A DNA stretch of 19,200 nt from CBDUUP01 sp965370435 (lineage in GTDB: Bacteria > Chloroflexota > Anaerolineae > Anaerolineales > UBA11579), in assembly GCA_965370435.1 (NCBI GenBank), contig CBDUUP010000033.1, forward strand, positions 1 to 19,200, written 5' to 3'. Each line of letters begins with the position of its first letter. Within the stretch, counting starts at the first letter, position 1. Position numbers and translations under genes: made by a program. Below are positions 1 through 6,594 of the stretch, piece by piece. The notes under the pieces were generated by a model, which saw nothing but the letters and a program-made list of their open reading frames with translations, ran no database searches and was not told the origin of the DNA.

Positions 1-83
1 CGTTGGAGCAAGGCTCGACCTTCGCCATCCGCGAAGGCGGATTGACCGTCGGCGCAGGCCACATTACCAAGATATTGGAATAA
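1..83 (+). CDS. tuf: Elongation factor Tu, C-terminal end (partial)
   Basis: Reading frame from base 3 encodes the last 26 residues of EF-Tu, ending in the characteristic sequence FAIREGGLTVGAGHITKILE before TAA at 81-83. EF-Tu is the GTPase that carries aminoacyl-tRNA to the ribosome; this piece is the end of its beta-barrel domain 3. The rest of the gene lies upstream of the window. The order tuf - rpmG - tRNA-Trp - secE - nusG is a common bacterial arrangement, which supports the call. Confidence 0.95.
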   Translation, partial: LEQGSTFAIREGGLTVGAGHITKILE

Positions 84-145
84 GATAGAAAAGGAGATTC
101 GCGACTGTCTGTGACAATAAAAGGCAGCCGCGGACAGAAATTATT

Positions 146-313
146 ATGGCTGGTAAAAAAGGCCCTCGTGTAGTAATAACCCTGGCTTGTACGGAGTGTA
201 AAGAACGCAATTACACCTCCGAGAAGAATCGCCGCAACGATACAAGCCGCCTCGAATTCAATAAATACTGTTCACGCTGCCGCCAACACAGGCTGCACCG
301 AGAAACGAGGTAG
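146..313 (+). CDS. rpmG: 50S ribosomal protein L33, zinc-binding form
   Basis: A 55-residue basic protein starting MAGKKGPRVVITLACTEC. It has two CxxC pairs (C15/C18 and C42/C45), so it is the zinc-ligating version of L33, and the closing motif NKYCSRCRQHRLHRE is typical of the family. L33 is a small component of the large ribosomal subunit near the E site. The ATG at 146 has only a weak purine stretch in front; a clearer AAAAGGAG lies at about 88-95, too far upstream to serve this start. It sits between tuf and tRNA-Trp, its usual place. Confidence 0.95.
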   Translation: MAGKKGPRVVITLACTECKERNYTSEKNRRNDTSRLEFNKYCSRCRQHRLHRETR

Positions 314-374
314 AATAGGGCAGGCGTGCAGCCGCCTCTAGCTTCATTTGGCAAGGCCGCACCCTCCCGCCAAT

Positions 375-453
<79 letters not shown>

Positions 454-465
454 GAATGTAAAGGC

Positions 466-491
466 AACGCCGCTACGTTCAGCGGCGTTTT
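466..491 (+). terminator. Hairpin terminator between tRNA-Trp and secE
   Basis: AACGCCGCT (466-474) pairs perfectly with AGCGGCGTT (481-489) across a six-base loop. Only three or four T residues follow the stem, so termination may be partial, allowing some read-through from tuf/rpmG/tRNA-Trp into secE-nusG. Confidence 0.65.
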
Positions 492-521
492 AGCAGTAGC
501 CTATTATAAGGAGTTGTCGCA

Positions 522-740
522 GTGGCCAAAAAACGAGCCGCCAAGAAAAAGAAACCATCTAATTTTATTGTACGCTTCTTTCGGGAAACCATCGGAGAAC
601 TGCGTAAGGTCTCCTGGCCTTCACGGTCTGAAGCCTTACAACTGACCCGTACTGTCATTATTGTTCTGACGATCATGACCATCATTCTTGGAACGCTTGA
701 TTGGTTGTTCACCTTATTATTCCGACAGATTTTCGGGTAG
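522..740 (+). CDS. secE: Preprotein translocase subunit SecE
   Basis: A 72-residue protein with a Lys/Arg-rich N-terminus, then the amphipathic SecE signature FFRETIGELRKVSWPSRSEA (about residues 24-43) and one C-terminal membrane span (about 48-68). SecE clamps the SecY channel in the inner membrane. The start is GTG at 522, preceded by AAGGAG at 508-513 with an 8-nt gap. The single-span form is the short type usual outside the gamma-proteobacteria. It lies directly upstream of nusG, as in most bacteria. Confidence 0.96.
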   Translation: MAKKRAAKKKKPSNFIVRFFRETIGELRKVSWPSRSEALQLTRTVIIVLTIMTIILGTLDWLFTLLFRQIFG

Positions 741-786
741 GCTGGCCTTTCGAAGCGAGTCGACCGAGACGAGCGTTGAGTATCTT

Positions 787-1887
787 ATGGAAACCTTGGA
801 TCAGCAAGAACAATCGATAGAAGAGCCGGGGGCAGATGAGGCCGCGGAAGAAACTGCGGGCGCGGAAGAAACTGCGGACGTGGAAGAAACCACGAATGCG
901 GAAGACTCCACGACCGTAGAAGATACCGCCGAATCAGCCGATTCTGTGGTATCGGACGATTCGACAGAATCTACTGAGTCTGAATCTGAACCGAAAGTTT
1001 TGCAGGAAGAAGAAACGCCGGTCCCGGAATTGGTTGACTCAGACGCAACCCCTGAACCTCCCCAGACGGACATGGTTGAGGAGGAAAGTGATGGAGGGGC
1101 TGCGACTTCGGAGACGGATGATGCCCAGGTTGAACCTGTAGAAGAATCGCCCGTTCAGCACCTGATCGATTCCATCCCTGAACAGGAAGTGATCCCAACC
1201 CTGGCGCCGGTGAAGCAGGACGAAAATGAAGTCTCCGTTCAAGACCTGATAGATTCCATTCCTGAACCGGAACCGCTCCCAATTCTAGCGCCGATTGAGA
1301 AAGCTGAAGAAGAACCGGCGGTTGAAGAGGCCGAAGCGGCTGAAGCGGTGGAAGTGATAGACGATGGCCGCGAATGGTACGTGGTGCATTGTTACTCGGG
1401 CTACGAGAATAAGGTGCGCCATAACCTGGAACAGCGAATTGAGACCATGGGGATGAAAAGCGAGATCTTCGATGTCTTCATCCCCACCGAAGAGGAGATC
1501 GAGATCAAAGATGGCAAGCGCACTACCAAAGAGCGCCGGGTGTTCCCAGGCTACATCCTGGTGAACATGATCCTCACCGAGGAATCCTGGTACGTGGTGC
1601 GCAACACCCCTGGGGTGACCAGCTTTGTGGGTATGGGCAACGAACCCATTCCCCTGCGACCAGAAGAGGTCGCCCAGATCATCAAGCGCATGGAGGCCGA
1701 CGCCCCCCGCATCAAAGTCACCTTCAAATCCGGCGAGCGAGTGCGTATTATTGACGGCCCCTTCAATGATTTCCGGGGTATCGTGGATGAAATAGACATG
1801 GACCGCGCCAAAGTGCGCATCATGGTGAATTTCTTTGGCCGGGAAACCCCGGTCGAGTTAGATTTCTTACAAGTAGAGAAAGCCTAA
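787..1887 (+). CDS. nusG: Transcription termination/antitermination factor NusG with long acidic N-terminal extension
   Basis: The C-terminal about 172 residues (from REWYVVHCYSGYENKV at residue 195) are a normal NusG: an NGN domain with EIFDVFIPTEEE and VFPGYILV, then a KOW domain (about 310-366) containing GERVRIIDGPFNDFRGIV. NusG binds RNA polymerase at the clamp, suppresses pausing and links to Rho or ribosomal S10. Residues 1-194 are an extra segment, very rich in Glu, Asp, Thr, Ser and Pro, with two sets of tandem repeats, and likely disordered. I place the start at ATG 787. An in-frame ATG at 688 lies inside secE and would add a non-acidic, improbable leader. The ribosome binding site is weak (TTGAG), so translation may be coupled to secE, 46 nt upstream. 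Confidence 0.93.
   Translation: METLDQQEQSIEEPGADEAAEETAGAEETADVEETTNAEDSTTVEDTAESADSVVSDDSTESTESESEPKVLQEEETPVPELVDSDATPEPPQTDMVEEESDGGAATSETDDAQVEPVEESPVQHLIDSIPEQEVIPTLAPVKQDENEVSVQDLIDSIPEPEPLPILAPIEKAEEEPAVEEAEAAEAVEVIDDGREWYVVHCYSGYENKVRHNLEQRIETMGMKSEIFDVFIPTEEEIEIKDGKRTTKERRVFPGYILVNMILTEESWYVVRNTPGVTSFVGMGNEPIPLRPEEVAQIIKRMEADAPRIKVTFKSGERVRIIDGPFNDFRGIVDEIDMDRAKVRIMVNFFGRETPVELDFLQVEKA
844..933 (+). repeat. Five 18-bp tandem repeats within nusG
   Basis: Five in-frame 18-bp units begin at 844, 862, 880, 898 and 916. They encode the hexapeptides AEETAG, AEETAD, VEETTN, AEDSTT and VEDTAE. The first two are nearly identical at the DNA level and later units are progressively degenerate. 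This indicates growth of the acidic NusG extension by slippage-type duplication. Confidence 0.85.
1153..1320 (+). repeat. Two 84-bp (28-residue) repeats within nusG
   Basis: Units 1153-1236 and 1237-1320 encode VQHLIDSIPEQEVIPTLAPV and VQDLIDSIPEPEPLPILAPI, each followed by an eight-residue acidic spacer. The hydrophobic pattern LIDSIPE..P.LAP is kept while codons differ, which looks like selection on a short linear motif rather than a recent duplication. Confidence 0.85.
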
Positions 1888-1889
1888 AT

Positions 1890-1926
1890 GATTGGCGGTT
1901 TGGCCGCGAATATCAAACCGCCAATC
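1890..1926 (+). other. Perfect 13-bp inverted repeat between nusG and rplK
   Basis: GATTGGCGGTTTG (1890-1902) pairs perfectly with CAAACCGCCAATC (1914-1926) across an 11-nt loop. It starts two bases after the nusG stop codon. No T tract follows (TCCTAAATA), so it is not a standard intrinsic terminator. An RNA processing site, a 3'-end stabiliser or a spacer that isolates the following L1-binding structure are all possible. Confidence 0.6.
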
Positions 1927-1936
1927 TCCTAAATAT

Positions 1937-1966
1937 GTGGGAGGGCGTTTAGCCCGCTAACACCAC
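1937..1966 (+). promoter_or_regulatory. Ribosomal protein L1-binding leader element upstream of rplK
   Basis: The RNA folds as GUGG (1937-1940)/CCAC (1963-1966) and GGGC (1943-1946)/GCCC (1952-1955), with GA on the 5' side and seven bases (GCTAACA) on the 3' side of an asymmetric internal loop. The GUGG-GA-GG arrangement is the same as the L1-binding helix of 23S rRNA (GGUGGGAGGCU in E. coli, from memory), the known basis of L1 feedback on the L11-L1 operon. It ends just before the rplK Shine-Dalgarno AAGGAG (1969-1973 region), so L1 binding could block initiation. Confidence 0.75.
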
Positions 1967-1980
1967 CAAGGAGAGTTAAA

Positions 1981-2406
1981 GTGGCAAAGAAAATTAAAGC
2001 AGTTCTCAAGCTGCAAATTGAAGCTGGCAAGGCCAATCCGGCGCCTCCCATAGGCCCGGCTCTGGCCCAGCACGGCATCAACTTGATGGCCTTTTGCAAG
2101 GATTACAACGCCCGCACCTCAAGCCGTATGGGCGATATCATTCCTGCAGAGATCACCGTCTACGCCGATAGTTCCTTCACATTTATCCTCAAAAGCTCAC
2201 CGGCAGCCGCGCTGCTGCGCAAGGCCGCGGGGGTTGAAAAAGGCTCTGGCGAACCCAACCGGATCAAAGTCGGCTCGGTCACTCGAGACCAACTCCGGGA
2301 GATCGCCGAGACCAAGATGAAGGACCTCAACGCGGTAGACATTGAAGGCGCCATGCGCCAGATCGAAGGCACCGCCCGAAACATGGGCATTACGGTTGAT
2401 GGATAG
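1981..2406 (+). CDS. rplK: 50S ribosomal protein L11
   Basis: A 141-residue protein, the normal L11 length. It has the N-terminal proline-rich motif NPAPPIGPALAQHGINLMAF, which in other bacteria is the thiostrepton/RelA-linked hinge region, and a C-terminal 23S-binding domain containing AAALLRKAAGVEKGSGEP and a final RNMGITVDG. L11 forms the GTPase-associated centre with L10 and L7/L12. The start is GTG at 1981, with AAGGAG ending 7 nt before it. It is the first gene of the rplK-rplA pair, and an L1-binding leader structure precedes it. Confidence 0.97.
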   Translation: MAKKIKAVLKLQIEAGKANPAPPIGPALAQHGINLMAFCKDYNARTSSRMGDIIPAEITVYADSSFTFILKSSPAAALLRKAAGVEKGSGEPNRIKVGSVTRDQLREIAETKMKDLNAVDIEGAMRQIEGTARNMGITVDG

Positions 2407-2417
2407 CGTCAGAACCT

Positions 2418-2451
2418 GTGGGAGGGCAGCCCAAACGCCCGTTCGCACCAC
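2418..2451 (+). promoter_or_regulatory. Second L1-binding element, upstream of rplA
   Basis: Same architecture as the element before rplK: GUGG (2418-2421)/CCAC (2448-2451) and GGGC (2424-2427)/GCCC (2437-2440). The 5' internal loop is again GA and the 3' internal loop is again seven bases (GTTCGCA), while the apical loop differs (nine bases rather than five). Conservation of helix and internal-loop geometry with changed loop sequence argues for a selected RNA structure. It ends two bases before the rplA Shine-Dalgarno AGGAG (2454-2458). Confidence 0.75.
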
Positions 2452-2465
2452 CTAGGAGAAAACTC

Positions 2466-3182
2466 ATGGCAAAACGTGGAAAGAAATACTTAGAAGCTGA
2501 AGCAAAAATAGACCGCAACCGTCTCTATGATCCCAAAGAGGCGCTTGATCTGGTCAAAGAGACAACTTATACCGAATTCGACGCCACCGTCGAAATGCAC
2601 ATCCGCCTGGGGGTAGACCCCCGCCACGCTGAACAGCAGGTGCGTGAAGTCGTTCTCTTGCCGCATGGATTGGGTAAGACTGTCCGCGTGGTGGTCTTCG
2701 CCCAAGGGGATGGCGCACGTCTGGCCCGGGAAGCTGGGGCCGACGTGGTCGCTGACGACGAGGAGACCCTCAACAAGATACAGGGCGGCTGGACTGACTT
2801 TGACGTGGCTATTGCCACCCCCGACATGATGGGCAAGGTCGGGAAACTGGGCCGCGTCCTTGGCCCCCGGGGGCTGATGCCCAATCCCAAGGCCGGCACC
2901 GTCGTTTCCGAAGATCAACTACCCCGAGTTATCGAGGAGAGCAAAGCCGGGCGGGTGGAGTTCCGCGTCGATAAGACCGCCAACCTCCACATCCCCGTCG
3001 GCAAGACCTCCTTCGATGCTGAAAAACTGTACGATAACATGGCTGCCTTGATGGAAGCGGTCAAGAAAGCCCGCCCGGCCTCGTCCAAAGGCACTTACAT
3101 CCGCCGGGTGACCTTGACATCTACGATGAGTCCAGGTATAAAAGTAGATCCAACCCTGGCCCAGGCCATGGAATTGGAATAA
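2466..3182 (+). CDS. rplA: 50S ribosomal protein L1
   Basis: A 238-residue protein starting MAKRGKKYLEAEAKIDRN, with the L1 landmarks VEMHIRLGVDPRHAEQQVRE, VLPHGLGKTVRVVVF, GKLGRVLGPRGLMPNPKAGT and GRVEFRVDKTANLHIPVGK. L1 binds the 23S rRNA stalk, helps release deacylated tRNA and represses its own mRNA. The ATG at 2466 is chosen because AGGAG sits 7 nt before it and all homologues start near this MAK; a GTG further upstream at 2418 lies within the L1-binding structure. The gene is 59 nt after rplK, and the operator-like element lies in that gap. Confidence 0.97.
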   Translation: MAKRGKKYLEAEAKIDRNRLYDPKEALDLVKETTYTEFDATVEMHIRLGVDPRHAEQQVREVVLLPHGLGKTVRVVVFAQGDGARLAREAGADVVADDEETLNKIQGGWTDFDVAIATPDMMGKVGKLGRVLGPRGLMPNPKAGTVVSEDQLPRVIEESKAGRVEFRVDKTANLHIPVGKTSFDAEKLYDNMAALMEAVKKARPASSKGTYIRRVTLTSTMSPGIKVDPTLAQAMELE

Positions 3183-3190
3183 CCAACCCA

Positions 3191-3290
3191 AAAGTCGCTG
3201 CAACGGTTGTTGCTTCGCCAGAGAAAGCGGGCGCCACGGGCTTTACAGCTCGGGCTTAATTCCCCGCCCAGGTGGAGGCTTCATTTGAAT
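3191..3290 (+). ncRNA. L10 (rplJL) leader RNA
   Basis: The 179-nt gap between rplA and rplJ holds features of the ribosomal L10 leader: hairpin GCAAC/GTTGC (3200-3204/3209-3213), GCGGG (3227-3231) able to pair with CCCGC (3263-3267), and the sequence GGGCTTAATTCCCCGCCCAG followed by GTGGAGG, which resembles the conserved CUUAAU..CC.GCC.AGGU core that binds L10(L12)4. Boundaries are approximate and set by eye. An attenuator-like terminator follows immediately, as in Bacillus-type L10 regulation. Confidence 0.7.
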
Positions 3291-3294
3291 AATG

Positions 3295-3334
3295 AAAGTC
3301 TTTGCCTCAGTGTTTTGGCAGAGACTTTTTGTTT
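3295..3334 (+). terminator. Attenuator terminator ahead of rplJ
   Basis: AAAGTCTTTGCC (3295-3306) pairs with GGCAGAGACTTT (3317-3328) through 12 positions with one G-U wobble, and the run TTTTTGTTT follows. It lies between the L10 leader and the rplJ start, so it probably reduces read-through into rplJ-rplL when L10-L12 complex is in excess. AAAGTC also occurs at 3191-3196 and could compete for the GACTTT arm. Confidence 0.8.
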
Positions 3335-3361
3335 GGAATTTTAGAAAGGAGGTAGCAAACA

Positions 3362-3898
3362 TTGGCGCTATCAAAGGAACGTAAGCAGGAAGTCCAGGCC
3401 CAATATGAGGACTGGCTGAAACGCAGCGAGGCCGTTATCCTGGCTGAATATACCGGCTTGAACATGCAGGCTATTGATGACCTGCGCAACCAAATCCGCC
3501 AGACCGGTGGTGAGTTTCACATCATAAAAAATACGCTCGGCAAGCGCGCTTTCGAAGCTGTTGGATTAGATCTGCCCGCTGAACATATGTTAGGCAGCAC
3601 GGCGATTGGTTTTGCCTTCGAAGACCCGCCCGCCTTGGCCAAGGTCATCGCTGACTTTGCCAAGGGATCGAAATTCGTCAAGATCAAATGCGGTTTCTTG
3701 GGCGATAAGTTCATGGAAGCTGAAAAGATCAAAATAATGGCCGATCTGCCGCCGCTGCCGGTCGTGCGCGGCCAACTGCTGGGCACTATCATGGCCCCCG
3801 CCAGCAAAATTGCCCGCACCCTGGCCGAACCAGGCCGTCAAATCGCTCAGGTTCTCAAGGCTTATGCCGACCAGGAACCAGCCCCCGCGGCTGCCTGA
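3362..3898 (+). CDS. rplJ: 50S ribosomal protein L10
   Basis: A 178-residue protein with the L10 N-terminal RNA-binding region (ALSKERKQEVQAQYEDWLKR, AVILAEYTGLNMQAIDDLR, then EFHIIKNTLGKRAFEA) and a C-terminal helix (ARTLAEPGRQIAQVLKAYAD) that carries L7/L12 dimers. The start is TTG at 3362, supported by AAAGGAGG (3345-3352) 9 nt upstream; no ATG occurs at a suitable place. L10 is the base of the ribosomal stalk. The gene is controlled by the leader and attenuator in front, and is followed 77 nt later by rplL. Confidence 0.97.
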   Translation: MALSKERKQEVQAQYEDWLKRSEAVILAEYTGLNMQAIDDLRNQIRQTGGEFHIIKNTLGKRAFEAVGLDLPAEHMLGSTAIGFAFEDPPALAKVIADFAKGSKFVKIKCGFLGDKFMEAEKIKIMADLPPLPVVRGQLLGTIMAPASKIARTLAEPGRQIAQVLKAYADQEPAPAAA

Positions 3899-3975
3899 GG
3901 CTTTTACTCTGGGCATGATGTACATTAATCGAATAAAAAACACAAGAAAATAATTTCTTATAAGGAGAATTAACA

Positions 3976-4350
3976 ATGGCTGATCTAGATAAACTGATGG
4001 AAGAACTTGGCAAGCTCAGCGTGATCGAAGCTGCTGAGTTGGTTACGAAACTGGAAGAAGAATGGGGCGTTTCCGCGGCCGCGCCGGTTGCGATGGCGGC
4101 GATGGCGGCCCCTGCCGCCGCTGACGCGGAGGATGATAAGACCGAGTTTGACGTGATCATCAAAGAAACCGGCCCCAAGAAAATTGAGGTCATCAAGGTT
4201 ATCCGCCAACTGACCAGCGTAGGTCTGAAAGACGCCAAGGAATTGGCCGAAACCGTCGGTTCGAAGATCCTGGAGCAGGTGGGGAAAGACGCCGCCAACG
4301 ATGCCAAGACTAAACTGGAAGCCGCTGGCGCTACGATTGAACTGGGCTAA
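3976..4350 (+). CDS. rplL: 50S ribosomal protein L7/L12
   Basis: A 124-residue acidic protein with the three usual parts: N-terminal dimerisation helices (MADLDKLMEELGKLSVIEAAELV), an Ala/Met/Pro hinge (AAPVAMAAMAAPAAADAEDD) and the C-terminal factor-binding domain (TEFDVIIKETGPKKIEVIKV to KTKLEAAGATIELG, with GLKDAKELAE). It is the multicopy stalk protein that recruits EF-Tu and EF-G. The ATG has AAGGAGAA 8 nt upstream. A strong terminator follows the gene. Confidence 0.98.
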   Translation: MADLDKLMEELGKLSVIEAAELVTKLEEEWGVSAAAPVAMAAMAAPAAADAEDDKTEFDVIIKETGPKKIEVIKVIRQLTSVGLKDAKELAETVGSKILEQVGKDAANDAKTKLEAAGATIELG

Positions 4351-4374
4351 AGCTGCATAGCATCTATTGGAAAC

Positions 4375-4403
4375 AAGGCTGCCTCTTTGGGGCAGCCTTT
4401 TTT
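4375..4403 (+). terminator. Intrinsic terminator of the rplJL unit
   Basis: AAGGCTGCC (4375-4383) pairs perfectly with GGCAGCCTT (4391-4399) across a seven-base loop. T residues run from 4398 to 4403, followed by CTTTTCC. This is a textbook Rho-independent terminator closing the ribosomal-protein cluster. Confidence 0.93.
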
Positions 4404-4417
4404 CTTTTCCTGCCTTG

Positions 4418-4426
4418 TGGTATAGT
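4418..4426 (+). promoter_or_regulatory. Candidate extended -10 promoter for the two-component pair
   Basis: TGGTATAGT (4418-4426) combines a TGn extension with a TATAGT -10 box, and no convincing -35 box is present at the right distance. It lies just after the rplL terminator and about 80 nt before the response regulator start. Downstream are small palindromes TTACGTAA (4431-4438) and ACAATTGT (4441-4448) that could be operator half-sites. Confidence 0.45.
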
Positions 4427-4505
4427 GTGTTTACGTAATCACAATTGTAACAATAGATGCGGACGCACCTATCGGCGCGTTTGCACCCATTGAAAGGAAG
4501 AAAGT

Positions 4506-5183
4506 ATGAGCGCTCGCATCTTGATCATCGAAGATGATGAAGCGATCCTGAAATTTCTACGCCGAGGCCTGGCCTATGAAGGATACCAGGTAGATACCGC
4601 CCTGGATGGACAAGACGGGCTGGTCCTGGCCCGGGATTATCCCCCCGATCTGGTCGTGCTGGACTGGATGCTGCCGGGGTTGGACGGCCTGGAGGTCTGC
4701 CGCCGTTTGCGCGCCGGCGGCCCGGTGCCTATTTTAATGCTCACCGCCCGCGACGCGGTCAACGACCGAGTCATGGGGCTGGATGCTGGCGCAGACGACT
4801 ACATGGTCAAGCCCTTTAACCTGGATGAGCTGCTGGCCCGCATCCGTGCTCTGCTGCGCCGCTCCCAACCCAGCCGCCCCAAGGTGCTGCACTTCGAAGA
4901 CCTCTCTCTGGATACCGGCACCCGCCAGGCCCAGCGTAATGAACGGGTCATCGCGCTGACAGCCAAGGAATATGAACTTCTCGAACTCTTCTTGCGCCAC
5001 CCTCGTCAGGTCCTCACCCGGGAGCAAATTTTCGATGACGTATGGGGCTATGATTTCGGCGGCGAGAGCAACATCATTGAAGTCTACGTGCGCTATTTGC
5101 GCCAGAAACTCGAATTGGAAGAAGAGCCACGCTTGATCCACACTGTTCGGGGGATGGGCTACGTGCTGCGCGAAGCCGAGTAA
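4506..5183 (+). CDS. OmpR/PhoB-family DNA-binding response regulator
   Basis: A 225-residue protein. The receiver domain (1-118) has the acid pair D10/D11, phosphoacceptor D53 in LVVLDWMLPG, T80 (MLTARD) and K102 (VKPF), so all switch residues are present. The C-terminal winged helix (about 127-225) shows LTAKEYELLELFLRHPRQVL and the recognition region NIIEVYVRYLRQKLE, ending HTVRGMGYVL. The domain order defines the OmpR class. It is followed 10 nt later by its kinase. Likely target genes are unknown; the divergent palindromes upstream might indicate autoregulation. Confidence 0.96.
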   Translation: MSARILIIEDDEAILKFLRRGLAYEGYQVDTALDGQDGLVLARDYPPDLVVLDWMLPGLDGLEVCRRLRAGGPVPILMLTARDAVNDRVMGLDAGADDYMVKPFNLDELLARIRALLRRSQPSRPKVLHFEDLSLDTGTRQAQRNERVIALTAKEYELLELFLRHPRQVLTREQIFDDVWGYDFGGESNIIEVYVRYLRQKLELEEEPRLIHTVRGMGYVLREAE

Positions 5184-5193
5184 CTCCTCACCG

Positions 5194-6594
5194 ATGTCTC
5201 TCCGCATCCGTTTGACCTTGCTATCCACCACCCTTCTGGGAGGGATTCTGCTGCTCTTTGGGGTTACGGTCTATTCCCTTTTCAGCGTGATCCTGCTCAA
5301 GCAAGTTGACGATAACCTGGCCCGCACCGCGGAGGACATCCTTCTGGTCACCGAGGTGGATGCGCTGGGCAAGCTGTCTACCAGTTCGCAGCTCTCTCTG
5401 GATGCTAACGTGTACGCCCAACTCTGGGGGCGGGAGGGCGATCTCAAGATGTCTTCGGACAATTTTGAAGATTTTGACAGCCAATTGGACCCGCTGGGTT
5501 ACCGGTCTTCTGTACCGGTTTACCGGGATGCTTTTGTCGGCAATCTCCACCTGCGGGTGTTGACCGTGCCGCTAGAGGTGGATGGGCGGCCTTTTGGGAC
5601 TCTTCAGATAGCGGCGGATTTGGCCGCGGTGGACAGCGCCCGGCGAGATTTCTTGAATGGCTTGATGGTGGTTGCTTTGGTGTCCATGATTATCGTTGCG
5701 GTGGCCGCCTGGTTGAGCACCCGCTCGGCATTGGCCCCCCTGGAAATGGTCACCGAGACCGCGCTCCAGATCACCCGGGCCGACGACCTCTCCCGCCGCA
5801 TCCCCCAGCGAGGCCCCAAGGACGATGAGGTTGGGCAGTTGATCCTGGCGTTCAACCAGACTTTGAGCCGCCTGGAAGTGTTGTTCAACACCCAGCGGCG
5901 TTTCCTGGCCGACGTAGGCCACGAACTGCGCACCCCTCTGACGGTCATGCGGGGCAACGTGGACTTGATGCGCCGCATGGGAGAATTCGATGAGGAGTCG
6001 CTCCAGACCATTGAGGGGGAAGTGAACCGCCTGACCCGTTTGGTGGGCGACCTCTTGCTCCTGGCCCAGGCCGAATCGGGGAAGCTGCCCCTGGGGCGCA
6101 GCCTGGTTGAACTGGACACCCTGCTGCTTGACGTCAGCCAGCAGATGCACGTTTTGGCCGATGGCCGCCAGGAGATGTCCATCGGAGGCATTGACCAGGT
6201 GCAGGTCTGCGGCGACCGGGACCGTCTCAAACAGGTGTTGTTGAACCTGGTTGGAAACGCCATCAAATATACACCGGTGGGCGGCGACATCCGCCTGAGC
6301 CTGGAGAAGGATGAGAGTTGGGCGCGCTTGATCGTGGCCGATACCGGCCCCGGCATTCCCCAGGAGGATTTGCCTCACATCTTCGAGCGTTTCTATCGCG
6401 CTGAACGCTCCCGCAAGCGCACAACCAGGGAGAGCAAGGGTTTCGGTCTAGGGCTGTCAATCGCTTACTGGATTGTCCGCAACCACGGGGGACGCATTGA
6501 GGTCGATTCGGGAGAGGGGCAAGGCACCACTTTTTGTGTTTGGCTGCCATTAGCCCAGGGGGAGTGTGAAGGCACGTTTGAGTCTATGGAGTGA
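5194..6594 (+). CDS. Membrane sensor histidine kinase (HAMP, HisKA, HATPase)
   Basis: A 466-residue protein. Membrane span 1 is at about 10-33, an extracytoplasmic sensor of about 120 residues follows (34-153), and span 2 is at about 155-174. Next come a HAMP linker (about 175-228), the HisKA dimerisation domain with H243 in FLADVGHELRTPLT, and the ATP-binding domain with N box QVLLNLVGNAIKYT (N355), G1 box DTGPGIP (D383) and G2 box GFGLGLSI. It is the partner of the OmpR regulator encoded just upstream and probably autophosphorylates H243, passing phosphate to D53. The signal sensed is unknown. Its last 11 bases overlap the end of the convergent transglycosylase gene. Confidence 0.96.
   Translation: MSLRIRLTLLSTTLLGGILLLFGVTVYSLFSVILLKQVDDNLARTAEDILLVTEVDALGKLSTSSQLSLDANVYAQLWGREGDLKMSSDNFEDFDSQLDPLGYRSSVPVYRDAFVGNLHLRVLTVPLEVDGRPFGTLQIAADLAAVDSARRDFLNGLMVVALVSMIIVAVAAWLSTRSALAPLEMVTETALQITRADDLSRRIPQRGPKDDEVGQLILAFNQTLSRLEVLFNTQRRFLADVGHELRTPLTVMRGNVDLMRRMGEFDEESLQTIEGEVNRLTRLVGDLLLLAQAESGKLPLGRSLVELDTLLLDVSQQMHVLADGRQEMSIGGIDQVQVCGDRDRLKQVLLNLVGNAIKYTPVGGDIRLSLEKDESWARLIVADTGPGIPQEDLPHIFERFYRAERSRKRTTRESKGFGLGLSIAYWIVRNHGGRIEVDSGEGQGTTFCVWLPLAQGECEGTFESME

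Noticed and set aside
688..786. Upstream in-frame ATG giving a 399-residue NusG
   Set aside because: It lies inside secE in another frame, has no ribosome binding site and adds residues unlike the acidic extension; ATG 787 fits better.
1890..1926. Hairpin after nusG as an intrinsic terminator
   Set aside because: No T tract follows the stem, so it is listed as an inverted repeat of unknown role.
2418..2465. GTG at 2418 as rplA start
   Set aside because: These bases form the L1-binding RNA structure, and AGGAG with ATG 2466 gives the normal MAK start and length of L1.
5572..6378. Minus-strand open frames opposite the histidine kinase
   Set aside because: Shadow of a GC-rich gene; the kinase motifs on the + strand are complete.
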